Assembly: GCA_021768185.1 (NCBI GenBank)
Contig: JAETNP010000005.1
Coordinates: 1-64,000, forward strand
Length of the DNA: 64,000 bases
Origin: Oscillospiraceae bacterium
GTDB lineage: Bacteria > Bacillota > Clostridia > Oscillospirales > Oscillospiraceae
Reading direction: 5' to 3'
Made by a program: the position numbers and the translations under genes. Position 1 is the first letter of the stretch. Each line of letters starts with the position of its first letter. The notes beneath the pieces are model-generated. The model worked only from the letters and a program-made list of their open reading frames with translations. It was not told the origin of the DNA and did no database searches. Shown here in pieces: positions 1 through 8,695 of the stretch.

Positions 1-46
1 TGACTCCGATGGAAAAGTACGCATTATGCTTTGCGGCATAAAAGCA

Positions 47-87
47 GCTGGCAGCCATGGGCTGCCAGCCGGAAAATTTTATATTTT
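47..87 (+). terminator. Rho-independent terminator of an upstream gene
   Basis: A perfect 10-bp stem (47-56 with 60-69, ATG loop) is followed by an A/T-rich stretch with a run of seven T residues. It would end a plus-strand gene lying left of the window. The 40 bases before it contain no gene I can identify. Confidence 0.6.
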
Positions 88-212
88 TTTCTGTCCTCTT
101 GACGGGGTGCGGGTCATTTGAATCCCTTGAAAAACTTGTTGCAAATCAAGCTGTTTGCAAATGTTTGTAAGTCTTGTGACACAACAATCAGCAATCGCTT
201 TAAGCCACTTCT

Positions 213-257
213 TTGACGTGCAGGGGGTCAGCGGTTCAAGTCCGTTAGCGTCCACCA
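213..257 (+). tRNA. 3' fragment of tRNA-Val(GAC), probable attachment site
   Basis: The bases from the anticodon loop (TTGACGT, anticodon GAC) through the 3' anticodon stem GCAGG, variable loop GGGTC, T stem-loop AGCGG-TTCAAGT-CCGTT, acceptor strand AGCGTCC and ACCA read as the 3' half of a tRNA-Val. No matching 5' half (a GGACGCT acceptor strand) lies upstream, so this is not a working gene. Tyrosine integrases often recombine within tRNA 3' ends and leave such fragments; the integrase remnant just downstream supports an att-site reading. The intact tRNA would lie outside the window. Confidence 0.75.
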
Positions 258-259
258 CG

Positions 260-301
260 AAAATCCCTTAGAGCCGCAAGGCTTTGAGGGATTTTTCTTT
301 T
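260..301 (+). terminator. Terminator just after the tRNA-Val fragment
   Basis: An imperfect hairpin (AAAATCCCT arm, GCAA loop, GAGGGATTTTT arm) is followed by more T residues. It sits three bases past the CCA end of the tRNA fragment, where a tRNA terminator is expected, and could also end the minus-strand integrase remnant. Confidence 0.5.
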
Positions 302-373
302 GCTTTTCCACCGCTTTTTGACCCTCCGAATTTCGCGTATTTTGGGGTAATTTCGGACGATTTTCGGTATTGG

Positions 374-393
374 TGTGGTAAAAATGTGGTAAA
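374..393 (+). repeat. Direct TGTGGTAAA repeats, possible integrase arm sites
   Basis: Two copies of TGTGGTAAA (374-382 and 385-393) spaced by two bases lie between the tRNA fragment and the integrase remnant. Short spaced direct repeats here are typical of tyrosine-integrase arm-type binding sites, but this function is inferred from position only. Confidence 0.3.
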
Positions 394-524
394 TTTTCAA
401 AATCCATCTGCGCCCTGCGGCGCAAAGGACACAGGGATTTTTCTTCACCAGCCTGCAAATTGAGCGATTTTTTCGCGTGTTTTCCAAGGGGAGCGGCGTC
501 ATGCAAGTACGGATGAATAAGTCT

Positions 525-1290
525 TCACTCTGACCGTGTTCTCGCCAATGCTTCCCGCACTTTCTCTGCGGTTTGCCCCTCATGGGAATGCCGGTCATAA
601 TGGGTGTAAACCTTCAACGTCATATCTACGGTGCTGTGGCCTGCAAGATACTGGATCTCCTTGATATCCAGCCCGGCCTCGAATAACCGGGTAATATAAG
701 TGTGGCGAAGAATATGCGCGGTTATATGGGTGTCCGGCAGCTCACGCTCGATCAGCTTCCACATGCTCTTGTAAGAAGACTTCGTCAGCGGTTTATGATT
801 CTGCATTGCCAAAACGTATTGGAAGTGAGAAGTTTTCTTCTGAGCAATCAGCCACTTTTCCAATTCCTCCGAAAGAGGAACATCCCGGCGTGGAGCGCAA
901 TCAGCAGAAAAGTCCGGGCACGGTGGTTTGCCGCATGGTCCAATAGAAATTGGCTCTCCTGCGGCGTTAAAGCCTCTTCCTCGGGCGTTCTCTTTCCTCC
1001 GGGCTTTAACATACTGCTTACCGGTGACTTAGCCACAAGGCCATTCTCCTGTGCTGCGTTGAAAATGCTCCTCATGTTGACCAGCACTTTGGATTGCAGA
1101 GAATTGCTCTTATCGGACAGGTTCGCCATGATCGCCTGGATCTGCATGGGGGTAATATCCCGGATACGGTAGTCACCGATCAAAGGGAGGATGTGGAGAT
1201 TCAGCACATATTTGATGGCGTTCAAGCTGTTCTCTCACAGATACGGCTTTTTATAGATGTTGTACCACATTTGAGCGTTCGGAAGTAATA
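525..1290 (-). pseudogene. Decayed tyrosine-recombinase integrase
   Basis: The 3' part (525-863) encodes a catalytic domain end with the HxLRHTYxTRLFEAG box, LAGHS and the catalytic tyrosine in LKVYTHYDRH. The 5' part (848-1225) encodes a SAM-like core-binding domain (YVLNLHILPLIGDYRIRDIT). Three lesions show decay. The segment after ALHAGM that should carry the first catalytic arginine is deleted and the frame shifts at about 860. A TGA sits where CGA would give PYLRENS (about 1236). The N-terminus is missing beyond about 1290. The gene reads toward the tRNA-Val fragment, the usual layout for an integrated element, so this is the relic of one. Element cargo is not seen. Confidence 0.85.
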
Positions 1291-1353
1291 TTTTGATTTT
1301 TCCCGGCACATTTGCTCCCCGTTTACGTCTAAAGAAGCAAAGGGGTGATTCCC

Positions 1354-2364
1354 GTGGACAAAAAACTGCTGGGCCTGTACAGTCTGGCCCACTTCTGGGT
1401 GGACCTGAGCTGCGCGCTGTTGGTGTTCCGGACCATGGCCGACGGGGCGGACTTTGCGCTGTGCCTGCTGCTCTACAACTTCTGCGCCTTCGCGCTGCAA
1501 ATGCCCTTGGGCCTGCTGGCGGACCGGCTGGACCGGAACGGCGCGGCGTCCGCCGCCGGGTGCGGGCTGACCGCGCTGGCCTTCCTGCTTCCCGGAGCGG
1601 TCCCCGCCGCCGTGACGGCGGGAGTGGGCAACGCCCTGTTCCACCTGGGCGGCGGCATCGACGTGCTGAACCAGAGCGGGGAGCGGGCCTGGGCGTTGGG
1701 AGTGTTCGTCTCGCCGGGTGCGCTGGGGTTGTTCCTGGGGACCATGTGGGGCCGGGGGACGGCAGCGGGGCTGTGGCTGGCTCCGGCGGGTCTGCTCCTG
1801 CTGGGCGGGGCGATTCTGCGGCTGTGCCGCAGGACTTTCGGCACCCTGCGATCCGGCAACGCGCCGGTGGCGCTGGAGGTGCCCTGCGGAACCTGGGTGC
1901 TGCTGCCGCTGTTTCTGGTGGTGGTGCTACGCTCCTATATGGGCATGAATCAGGCGTTTCCCTGGAAGGGGGAGTGGGCGCTGCCGCTCACGCTGGCCCT
2001 GGTGCTGGGTAAGACGGCGGGGGGCTTCGCCATGGACCGGCTGGGGGCGGGGAAGGCCTCGGCGGTCAGCCTGGGGCTGGCCGCGGCGCTGTATCTGGCG
2101 TCGGCGCTGCCGCTGCCGGGGGTGCTGGCGGTGTTCCTCTTCAATATGACCATGCCGGTGACCCTGTGGGCGGCGGCGCGGGCCGTGCCGGGGGCCAAGG
2201 GGTTTACCTTCGGACTGCTGACCTTCGCGCTGTTTCTGGGGTTCCTGCCCTCCTGGCTGGGGTGGCCTGGTTTGCTGGGGGGACCGGGGAGCTATGCGGC
2301 TGTGGCGGCGCTCAGCCTGCTCCTGCTGTGGCTGCCTCTGAGAAGGGGGGCGGCGGAATGCTGA
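1354..2364 (+). CDS. MFS-like multi-pass membrane protein
   Basis: This protein of about 336 residues is almost wholly hydrophobic, with roughly ten membrane segments, and has an MFS-like loop after the second helix (PLGLLADRLDR). Family membership is a general impression; the substrate is unknown. The GTG at 1354 is preferred over the in-frame GTG at 1345 because AAAGGGGTG ends at a proper distance upstream of it, whereas the earlier codon overlaps that site. It is the first gene of a tight run of four; its last codons overlap the next start. Length is short for a 12-helix MFS carrier (about 400). Confidence 0.6.
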   Translation: MDKKLLGLYSLAHFWVDLSCALLVFRTMADGADFALCLLLYNFCAFALQMPLGLLADRLDRNGAASAAGCGLTALAFLLPGAVPAAVTAGVGNALFHLGGGIDVLNQSGERAWALGVFVSPGALGLFLGTMWGRGTAAGLWLAPAGLLLLGGAILRLCRRTFGTLRSGNAPVALEVPCGTWVLLPLFLVVVLRSYMGMNQAFPWKGEWALPLTLALVLGKTAGGFAMDRLGAGKASAVSLGLAAALYLASALPLPGVLAVFLFNMTMPVTLWAAARAVPGAKGFTFGLLTFALFLGFLPSWLGWPGLLGGPGSYAAVAALSLLLLWLPLRRGAAEC

Positions 2365-2690
2365 CAGTGCTGGCGGTGTCCCTGCTGCTGACGCTGGTTT
2401 TCGAGGAGGGCTTCGCCCTGCTCTGGGGCCTCCGGGGGCGGCGGGAGCTGGGACTGGTGGCCTTGATGAACTGCCTGACCAACCCGCCGGTGGTGCTGCT
2501 GTACCACACGGCCACGGGGCTGTGGCACTGGAACAGCCTTCTGGTGACGGCGGTTCTGGAGGGGGCGGCAGTGCTGGTCGAGTGGCGGTGCTGCCGGGCG
2601 TTCTCGGAGCAGGTGAAGCGGCCCTTTCTCTTCGCGCTGCTCATCAATCTGTTTTCCTATGGCGCGGGATGCGTCATCAATCTCTTATAG
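2358..2690 (+). CDS. Small membrane protein of unknown function
   Basis: A 110-residue hydrophobic protein with about three or four predicted membrane helices, starting MLTVLAVSLLLTLVFEEGFA and ending in a helix with GAGCVINLL. The ATG lies inside the last codons of the MFS-like gene (GGAATGCTGA), so translation is probably coupled. The run of acidic residues in the first helix (FEEGFA) followed by a basic loop (RGRREL) is notable, but I do not recognise the family. It is followed after 14 bases by another small membrane protein. Confidence 0.6.
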   Translation: MLTVLAVSLLLTLVFEEGFALLWGLRGRRELGLVALMNCLTNPPVVLLYHTATGLWHWNSLLVTAVLEGAAVLVEWRCCRAFSEQVKRPFLFALLINLFSYGAGCVINLL

Positions 2691-2704
2691 TGGGAGGATT
2701 CCAT

Positions 2705-2905
2705 ATGAAAAAGCGTTTGACTCTTTCTCTGGCCCTGCTGGCCGCGCTGCTGCTGACAACGCCGGCGTTTGCCGACGTCATCGCGCCGGGGCCCGGGGAA
2801 GTTGTGGCCACTCTGGCGGGGCGGTTCCTGCCCTGGATTCTGGTGGGGGCCGTGGTGGGGGTCACCGTGTACCTGCTGCGGAAATACTGGACGAAAAAGA
2901 AATGA
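2705..2905 (+). CDS. Short secreted or single-pass membrane peptide
   Basis: A 66-residue protein: a classical signal peptide (MKKRLTLSLALLAALLL, cleavage probably after PAFA) followed by a short DVIAPGPGE segment, one transmembrane helix and a lysine-rich tail ending WTKKK. The ribosome site is TGGGAGG six bases or so before ATG. Its mature N-terminus (ADVIAPGP) resembles that of the next protein (ADIMWEPQ), suggesting related processing or partnership. It belongs to the same tight operon. Function unknown. Confidence 0.65.
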   Translation: MKKRLTLSLALLAALLLTTPAFADVIAPGPGEVVATLAGRFLPWILVGAVVGVTVYLLRKYWTKKK

Positions 2906-2915
2906 GGGATTTGGT

Positions 2916-3716
2916 ATGAAGCGATTTTTCAGTTGTTTTCTTACCTTGGTCATGCTCCTGGCCCTGTCGGCCCCCGCCTATGCGGATATTATGTGGGAGC
3001 CCCAGGACAACCAGTTTTATAAGCAGCACGGGTGTACCTATGAGAACCGCAGCTACTACGCCAACGGCCCGGAGGGCTTCGTCACCGCCTGGGACGCCCC
3101 CGGCGGCGTCGTCGTGCAGGCGCAGTACCAGAACGGCGAAGCCCTGTGGGTGGGCTACACCTGGCAGGAGTGGGCCCTCATCAGCCGCTGGGAGGACGAG
3201 AAGGAGATCACCGGCTGGGTCCCTCTGGCGGAGCTCTCCCTGATTTACGACTACCTCTCCTTCCAGGAGGAGTACGCGGACCGGATCAGGCCCTATGACG
3301 GCGAGTTCGCGGACTACGCCGGGGATGCGGCGGAGGTCAACTTCTACGAATACCCCGGCGCGGCGGAAATCAAGCAGACCTGGGAGACGGATGGCGACTG
3401 GCATGTGCTGGACAACCTCACCGGTACGGCGGAGAACGACAGCTACATCTCCAAGGCGTTCACCGACGAGGACGGGCGCACCTGGGGATATGTGGGCTAC
3501 ATGTACGGGCGTCTCAACGCCTGGTTCTGCCTGGACGAGCCGGACGGGTTGGACTTCCCGGTGCGGGAAGTCTCCGCCCAGGAGCTGACCCCTCCGCAGA
3601 CGCCGACGCTGCCCGCCAGCGGATATGTGCCCTATATCCTGGTAGCGGTTGTAGTCGCGGTCACCGGCGGCCTGCTGGCGGTCTTTTACGGCAAACGGCG
3701 GAAAACGACCAAGTAA
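2916..3716 (+). CDS. Cell-surface protein with SH3-like repeats and LPASG tail
   Basis: This 266-residue protein has a signal peptide (cleavage near PAYA), two extracellular parts that look like bacterial SH3-type folds (first around GVVVQAQYQNGEALWVGY, second around VNFYEYPGAAEIKQTW), a proline/threonine stretch, then LPASG, a membrane helix and a basic KRRKTTK tail. That C-terminal layout resembles a sortase signal with a non-standard LPASG in place of LPxTG, but it could simply be a membrane anchor; no sortase gene is in the window. It is the last gene of the four-gene run. It probably acts outside the membrane; the ligand is unknown. Confidence 0.65.
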   Translation: MKRFFSCFLTLVMLLALSAPAYADIMWEPQDNQFYKQHGCTYENRSYYANGPEGFVTAWDAPGGVVVQAQYQNGEALWVGYTWQEWALISRWEDEKEITGWVPLAELSLIYDYLSFQEEYADRIRPYDGEFADYAGDAAEVNFYEYPGAAEIKQTWETDGDWHVLDNLTGTAENDSYISKAFTDEDGRTWGYVGYMYGRLNAWFCLDEPDGLDFPVREVSAQELTPPQTPTLPASGYVPYILVAVVVAVTGGLLAVFYGKRRKTTK

Positions 3717-3768
3717 CCCTTGCAGACGGCCCCGCTTTCGGTTACAATAGAGAACCGAGGTGACAGCC

Positions 3769-4974
3769 GTGAAAAAAGAGTACAAGCCCCTGGGGCTTTA
3801 TATCCACATCCCCTTCTGCAAGAGCAAGTGCATCTACTGCGACTTCTACTCCCTGCCCGGCGGCGAGGAGCAGATGGACCGCTATGTCTCCGCCCTGTGC
3901 CGCCAGCTGGCGGAGATCGCCCCCCGCACCGCCGCCCATGAGGTGGATACCGTCTATTTCGGCGGCGGCACGCCCTCCTGGCTGGGGGAGAAGCGGCTGC
4001 GGCAGATTTTGAAAACCGTGGAGAAGCACTACCGTCTGGCGAAAAATCCGGAGGTCACCCTGGAGTGCAACCCGGACAGCGCCGGGGACTGGAAGGTCCT
4101 CCGCGCCCTCCGGCGGGCGGGATTCAACCGCCTCTCCATGGGGGTCCAGTCCGCCGACGACGGGCAGCTGAAAACCCTGGGGCGGCCCCATACCTTCGCC
4201 CAGGCGGAGGAGGCGGCTGCCGCCGCCCGGAAGGCGAAAATCAGGAACCTGTCTCTGGACCTGATCTATGGTCTGCCGGGGCAGACCATGGAGAGCTGGA
4301 GGGACACCCTGGAAAAGGCCGCCGCCCTGGAGCCGGAGCACCTGAGCTGCTACGGACTGAAGGTGGAGGAGGGGACCCCCCTGTGGGACATGCAGAGCGG
4401 GATGGACCTGCCGGACGACGACCTCCAGGCGGATATGTACCTGTGGACCGTGGAGCGTCTGGCAGAGTTGGGGTACCAGCAGTATGAGATCTCCAATTTC
4501 GCCAAGCCGGGGTACGAGTCCCGGCACAACCTGAAATACTGGACCCTGGGGGAGTATGCGGGCTTCGGTCCCGGGGCCCACTCCGACCTGGGGGACGTGC
4601 GCTATGCCTATGTCCGGGATCTGGCGGCGTACTGTGACGGCGTGGAGAACCAGGGGGACATTCTCTCGGAGAACGACCGGATCCCCCAGCGGGAGCGGGA
4701 CATCGAATACATCATGCTGGGACTTCGGATCACAAAGGGGATATCCCGGCAGGAGTTTGAGCGCCGTTTCCGGCTGACCTTCACCCCGATACAGGAGGTT
4801 CTGGAGCGGTTCGCGCGCAGCGGGCACGCCGCATTGCAGGAGGGCCGCTGGCATCTGACGCCGGAGGGCTTTCTCCTGTCCAACCAGATCATCGGCCAGT
4901 GCCTGGAGGCCCTGGCCGGGGAGAAGCTGCGCCGGGAGGAGGCCGCCGCGCGGCATGACTACCGGGTGCTGTGA
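3769..4974 (+). CDS. hemW: Radical SAM heme chaperone HemW (HemN-like)
   Basis: A 401-residue radical SAM protein. Cys17, Cys21 and Cys24 (CKSKCIYC) form the CxxxCxxC site for the SAM-binding [4Fe-4S] cluster, followed by the GGGTP motif. HemW proteins bind heme and pass it to target enzymes, and lack the extra N-terminal cysteine used by true coproporphyrinogen oxidases (HemN), as here. The C-terminal HemN-type domain is present. GTG at 3769 is chosen because GAGGTGA lies a proper distance upstream; the in-frame GTG at 3760 overlaps that site. A strong terminator follows at once. Confidence 0.88.
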   Translation: MKKEYKPLGLYIHIPFCKSKCIYCDFYSLPGGEEQMDRYVSALCRQLAEIAPRTAAHEVDTVYFGGGTPSWLGEKRLRQILKTVEKHYRLAKNPEVTLECNPDSAGDWKVLRALRRAGFNRLSMGVQSADDGQLKTLGRPHTFAQAEEAAAAARKAKIRNLSLDLIYGLPGQTMESWRDTLEKAAALEPEHLSCYGLKVEEGTPLWDMQSGMDLPDDDLQADMYLWTVERLAELGYQQYEISNFAKPGYESRHNLKYWTLGEYAGFGPGAHSDLGDVRYAYVRDLAAYCDGVENQGDILSENDRIPQRERDIEYIMLGLRITKGISRQEFERRFRLTFTPIQEVLERFARSGHAALQEGRWHLTPEGFLLSNQIIGQCLEALAGEKLRREEAAARHDYRVL

Positions 4975-4982
4975 GTGTGCAG

Positions 4983-5016
4983 AAAGGGCCCCTCTCCCGT
5001 AGGAGAGGGGCCCTTT
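4983..5016. terminator. Bidirectional terminator between hemW and gap
   Basis: A perfect 15-bp stem (4983-4997 with 5002-5016) with a four-base loop and A/T-rich ends on both sides. It serves the convergent hemW and gap genes. Confidence 0.9.
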
Positions 5017-5031
5017 TGTGGTTCCTGTTTC

Positions 5032-6057
<1,026 letters not shown>

Positions 6058-6109
6058 TCAAAATTTAATTGGAATTTCCAGTAACTAGATGATATGGCAA
6101 TCTGGGTAT

Positions 6110-6115
6110 ATTATA
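6110..6115 (-). promoter_or_regulatory. -10 box of gap
   Basis: The minus strand reads TATAAT, an exact sigma-A -10 hexamer, about 70 bases upstream of the gap start codon. No good -35 hexamer is found 16-18 bases further up (TTTTCT at best), so activation or an extended element may be used. Confidence 0.5.
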
Positions 6116-6176
6116 CACCGAAGCTTTTCAAAAGAAAAGATTTTTTTGTAGAATTCTGGGAAGAGTTAAAATTTTC

Positions 6177-6205
6177 TTGTAATTTCGACAAATTTTTGGT
6201 ATGAT
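6177..6205 (+). promoter_or_regulatory. Sigma-A-like promoter for the GHKL kinase gene
   Basis: TTGTAA (6177-6182) and TATGAT (6200-6205) are separated by 17 bases, in A/T-rich DNA about 130 bases upstream of the kinase-like gene. Confidence 0.5.
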
Positions 6206-6336
6206 GCATCTGTGATTCTTGGAAGTTTGCTGGGCCATTGACGGCGCTGCCGGCCATTTGGGGAAATTTACCGTGTGATTTTTCCCTCCGGCGCATACAA
6301 TAGCTGCAGCAGAGGCACTTAGACAGGAGGCAGCCT

Positions 6337-7167
6337 ATGTCAGCAGAGCTTTTTTATCAGGACGAACAGATGAGCGAGGTGCTCCAGCAGGTGTCCAGCC
6401 AGCTGCGCCTTTCTCTGGGAAATATCCACAGCGCCCTTACCCGCCTGGCCCCGCCGGAGGCCCGGGACGGGAAAGAGGAGACCGATCTGAACGCGGCGGT
6501 GCTGTGTCAGAGCTATTACCGCATCCTCCGCCTGGCCAACAACCTCTCCGACGCCTCCGAGCCGGAGCGGCCCGAGGGGGCGGGACTGGTGAGCGATGAC
6601 ATTGTCGAGATATGCCGGTCCGTCATGGACCGCGCCCAGGCACCCGCCGGGCTGCTGGGCATCCAATTGGATTTCCGCTCCGGGAAGGCCAGCCATATCA
6701 TTGCGGTGGACAGCGAGCGCATCGAGCGCCTGCTGCTGAACCTGCTGTCCAATTCCTTTAAGTTCATCGGGACCGGGGAGAAGCGGGTCGCCCTGGAGGT
6801 CCGGGTGGAGGCGGAGTATGTCTATCTGATCTTGTCTGATACGGGGCGGGGGATCTCTCCCCAGCTGCTGGACACCGTGTTTGACCGCTGCCGGCAGACC
6901 AACCGGCTGGACCCGCCGCCTCACGGCCTGGGACTGGGCCTGCCCATCTGCCAGCGGATCGCCCGGGAACACGGCGGCAGCCTCGCGCTGGCGTCGGAGG
7001 TGGGCAAGGGGACGACGGTAACCGTGTCCCTGCCCAACCGGAGGGCGCCTCAGCGCCTGGGGGCCGCCCTGCCGCTGATGGAGCTGTCGGGGGGGTTCAA
7101 CCGCACGCTGGTGGAGCTGTCGGACGCCCTGCCCAAGCAGGCGTTTACCCAGAAGTATTTGGATTGA
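6337..7167 (+). CDS. Soluble sensor histidine kinase-like ATPase
   Basis: A 276-residue protein with no membrane segment. Residues about 120-235 form a HATPase_c domain: N box LLNLLSNSFKF, G1 box DTGRGI, and G2 box GLGLGLPIC. The N-terminal helices resemble a dimerisation domain, but the usual SHELRTPL phosphoacceptor motif is absent; the only candidate is a histidine in LGNIHSALTRL. No response regulator is adjacent. It may phosphorylate a distant partner or be a non-canonical kinase or anti-sigma-type ATPase. AGGAGG precedes the ATG, and mnmA follows after 16 bases, so the two probably share a transcript. Confidence 0.75.
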   Translation: MSAELFYQDEQMSEVLQQVSSQLRLSLGNIHSALTRLAPPEARDGKEETDLNAAVLCQSYYRILRLANNLSDASEPERPEGAGLVSDDIVEICRSVMDRAQAPAGLLGIQLDFRSGKASHIIAVDSERIERLLLNLLSNSFKFIGTGEKRVALEVRVEAEYVYLILSDTGRGISPQLLDTVFDRCRQTNRLDPPPHGLGLGLPICQRIAREHGGSLALASEVGKGTTVTVSLPNRRAPQRLGAALPLMELSGGFNRTLVELSDALPKQAFTQKYLD

Positions 7168-7183
7168 CCCTTGGAGATTTGCG

Positions 7184-8272
7184 ATGGAAAAGAAGAAGGT
7201 CCTGGTGGGCATGAGCGGCGGCGTGGACAGCGCCGCCGCCGCCCTGCTGCTGCGGGAGGCGGGGTATGAGCCGGTGGGCTGCACCCTGCGGCTGTATGAC
7301 AATGAAGATATCGGCGAGCCTCAGGAGGGGACCTGCTGCTCCCTGGAGGCGGTGGAGGATGCCCGCAGAGCCTGCCGCAGGCTGGGGATGGACCACTATG
7401 TATTCAATTTCAGCGAGACGTTCCGCCGGGAGGTCATGGACGATTTCGTGGAGACCTACCGCAGGGGCTGGACGCCCAATCCCTGCGTCCAGTGCAACCG
7501 GCGGATCAAGTTCGAGGCGCTGACGCGGCGGGCGGACGAGCTGGATATCCCCTACATCGCCACCGGGCACTACGCCAGGGTGGACCGGGATGAGAGCACC
7601 GGCCTCTGGCGGCTGCTGCGGGGGAAGGACCGGCGGAAGGACCAGAGCTATTTTCTCTATCCCCTCACCCAGGCGCAGCTGAGCCGTCTGCTGCTGCCGG
7701 TGGGGGAGTACGACAAGCAGACGATCCGCGCCCTGGCGGCCTCCGCCGGCTTCGGGAACGCCGGAAAGCCGGACAGCCAGGATATCTGCTTTGTTCCGGA
7801 CGGGGATTATGCAGGCTTTCTGCAGCGGTACGGCGGGACGGAGCTTGTCCCCGGCGACTTTGTGGACGAGGACGGGCGGGTGCTGGGACGGCACAGGGGG
7901 CTGCCCTGCTACACCACCGGCCAGCGGCGGGGGCTGGGGGTCAGCGCGGACCGGCCGCTGTATGTACTGCGGAAGGACGAGGCGCGCAATCAGGTGGTCC
8001 TGGGGGACGAGTCCCGGCTTTACAGCCGGCTCGTCTGGGCGGAGGACTTCCACTGGGTGTCCCTGCCCCCCGCCGGACCTCTGCCGGTCACCGCCAAAAC
8101 CCGCTACAGCCAGACCGAGGCCGCGGGAACACTGTATCTGGAGCCGGGCGGTACGGTGCGTATGGAGTTCGATCAGCCCCAGCGGGCGGTGACGGCGGGC
8201 CAGTCCCTGGTGTGCTGCTGCGGGGAAGCGGTGGCGGGGGGCGGCGTCATCTGCCGCGCCGCACCGGAATAG
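7184..8272 (+). CDS. mnmA: tRNA-specific 2-thiouridylase MnmA
   Basis: A 362-residue enzyme that adds sulfur to wobble uridine 34 of tRNA-Lys, -Glu and -Gln in the cytoplasm. The PP-loop SGGVDS is at residues 11-16 and adenylates the uridine; Cys101 (in NPCVQC) and Cys202 (in SQDIC) are the expected catalytic pair that passes the persulfide sulfur. The C-terminal beta-barrel region is complete, and length matches the family. It lies 16 bases behind the kinase-like gene. No cysteine desulfurase is nearby. Confidence 0.96.
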   Translation: MEKKKVLVGMSGGVDSAAAALLLREAGYEPVGCTLRLYDNEDIGEPQEGTCCSLEAVEDARRACRRLGMDHYVFNFSETFRREVMDDFVETYRRGWTPNPCVQCNRRIKFEALTRRADELDIPYIATGHYARVDRDESTGLWRLLRGKDRRKDQSYFLYPLTQAQLSRLLLPVGEYDKQTIRALAASAGFGNAGKPDSQDICFVPDGDYAGFLQRYGGTELVPGDFVDEDGRVLGRHRGLPCYTTGQRRGLGVSADRPLYVLRKDEARNQVVLGDESRLYSRLVWAEDFHWVSLPPAGPLPVTAKTRYSQTEAAGTLYLEPGGTVRMEFDQPQRAVTAGQSLVCCCGEAVAGGGVICRAAPE

Positions 8273-8299
8273 CAGCTTCCCCGTCGGAGAGAAGGGGCG

Positions 8300-8374
8300 T
8301 CAGCGGTCGCTGGCCGTCCACTCCTCCCGGTAGATCAGGTCGTCCACGTCGCCGTGGGGATAAACAGGGTCCAT
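8300..8374 (-). CDS. Possible 24-residue microprotein
   Basis: A short minus-strand frame reads M-DPVYPHGDVDDLIYREEW-TASDR and stops. It has an excellent ribosome binding site (AAAGGAGG ending eight bases before ATG), which few random frames of this size would have. The peptide is acidic, with no signal or membrane segment. I do not recognise it. It sits between mnmA and a terminator, in a stretch of about 420 bases with no other gene. Confidence 0.45.
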   Translation of the reverse strand: MDPVYPHGDVDDLIYREEWTASDR

Positions 8375-8517
8375 TCAGTATGCCTCCTTTGCAGATTTTC
8401 CCAGTATATGCGCCCGGGCGGGCGATGATGCCTGGAGAAAGAGAGGCGGCGGAAAAAAGTTTTGCTTGGCCGCAGACGGCCATGTCCGCTTCGGCCGACA
8501 GGCCGCCGCAGGACGAT

Positions 8518-8558
8518 AAAAAGGCCCGCTTCCCGACACTTGCGCCGGGAAGCGGTCC
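8518..8558 (-). terminator. Terminator of the small P-loop gene
   Basis: The minus strand has a stem built on CGCTTCCC/GGGAAGCG (8527-8534 with 8547-8554) extended by outer GC pairs, followed by five T residues. It lies about 140 bases past the end of the P-loop gene. Confidence 0.6.
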
Positions 8559-8695
8559 CTTATTTGACCTGCCTGGAAGGTCTTACTCATTCTCGAGAGA
8601 AAAAGCAGCAGAAAGAGCCTGACGCCGCTGCTGCTCCGGGATTTTTGCCCGGCGATAAGCGGCCAGCGGAGCGTGCTTTTCGTCGAAGAAGCGTA

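Noticed and set aside
1-120. Open frame through the left edge (2-118)
   Set aside because: It reads through a perfect terminator hairpin and shows no recognisable motif.
213-257. Complete tRNA gene
   Set aside because: Only the 3' half is present; no acceptor 5' strand, D arm or 5' anticodon stem is found upstream.
228-598. Two overlapping minus-strand frames beside the tRNA fragment
   Set aside because: Both overlap the terminator and the integrase 3' end, contain no domain and have no ribosome site.
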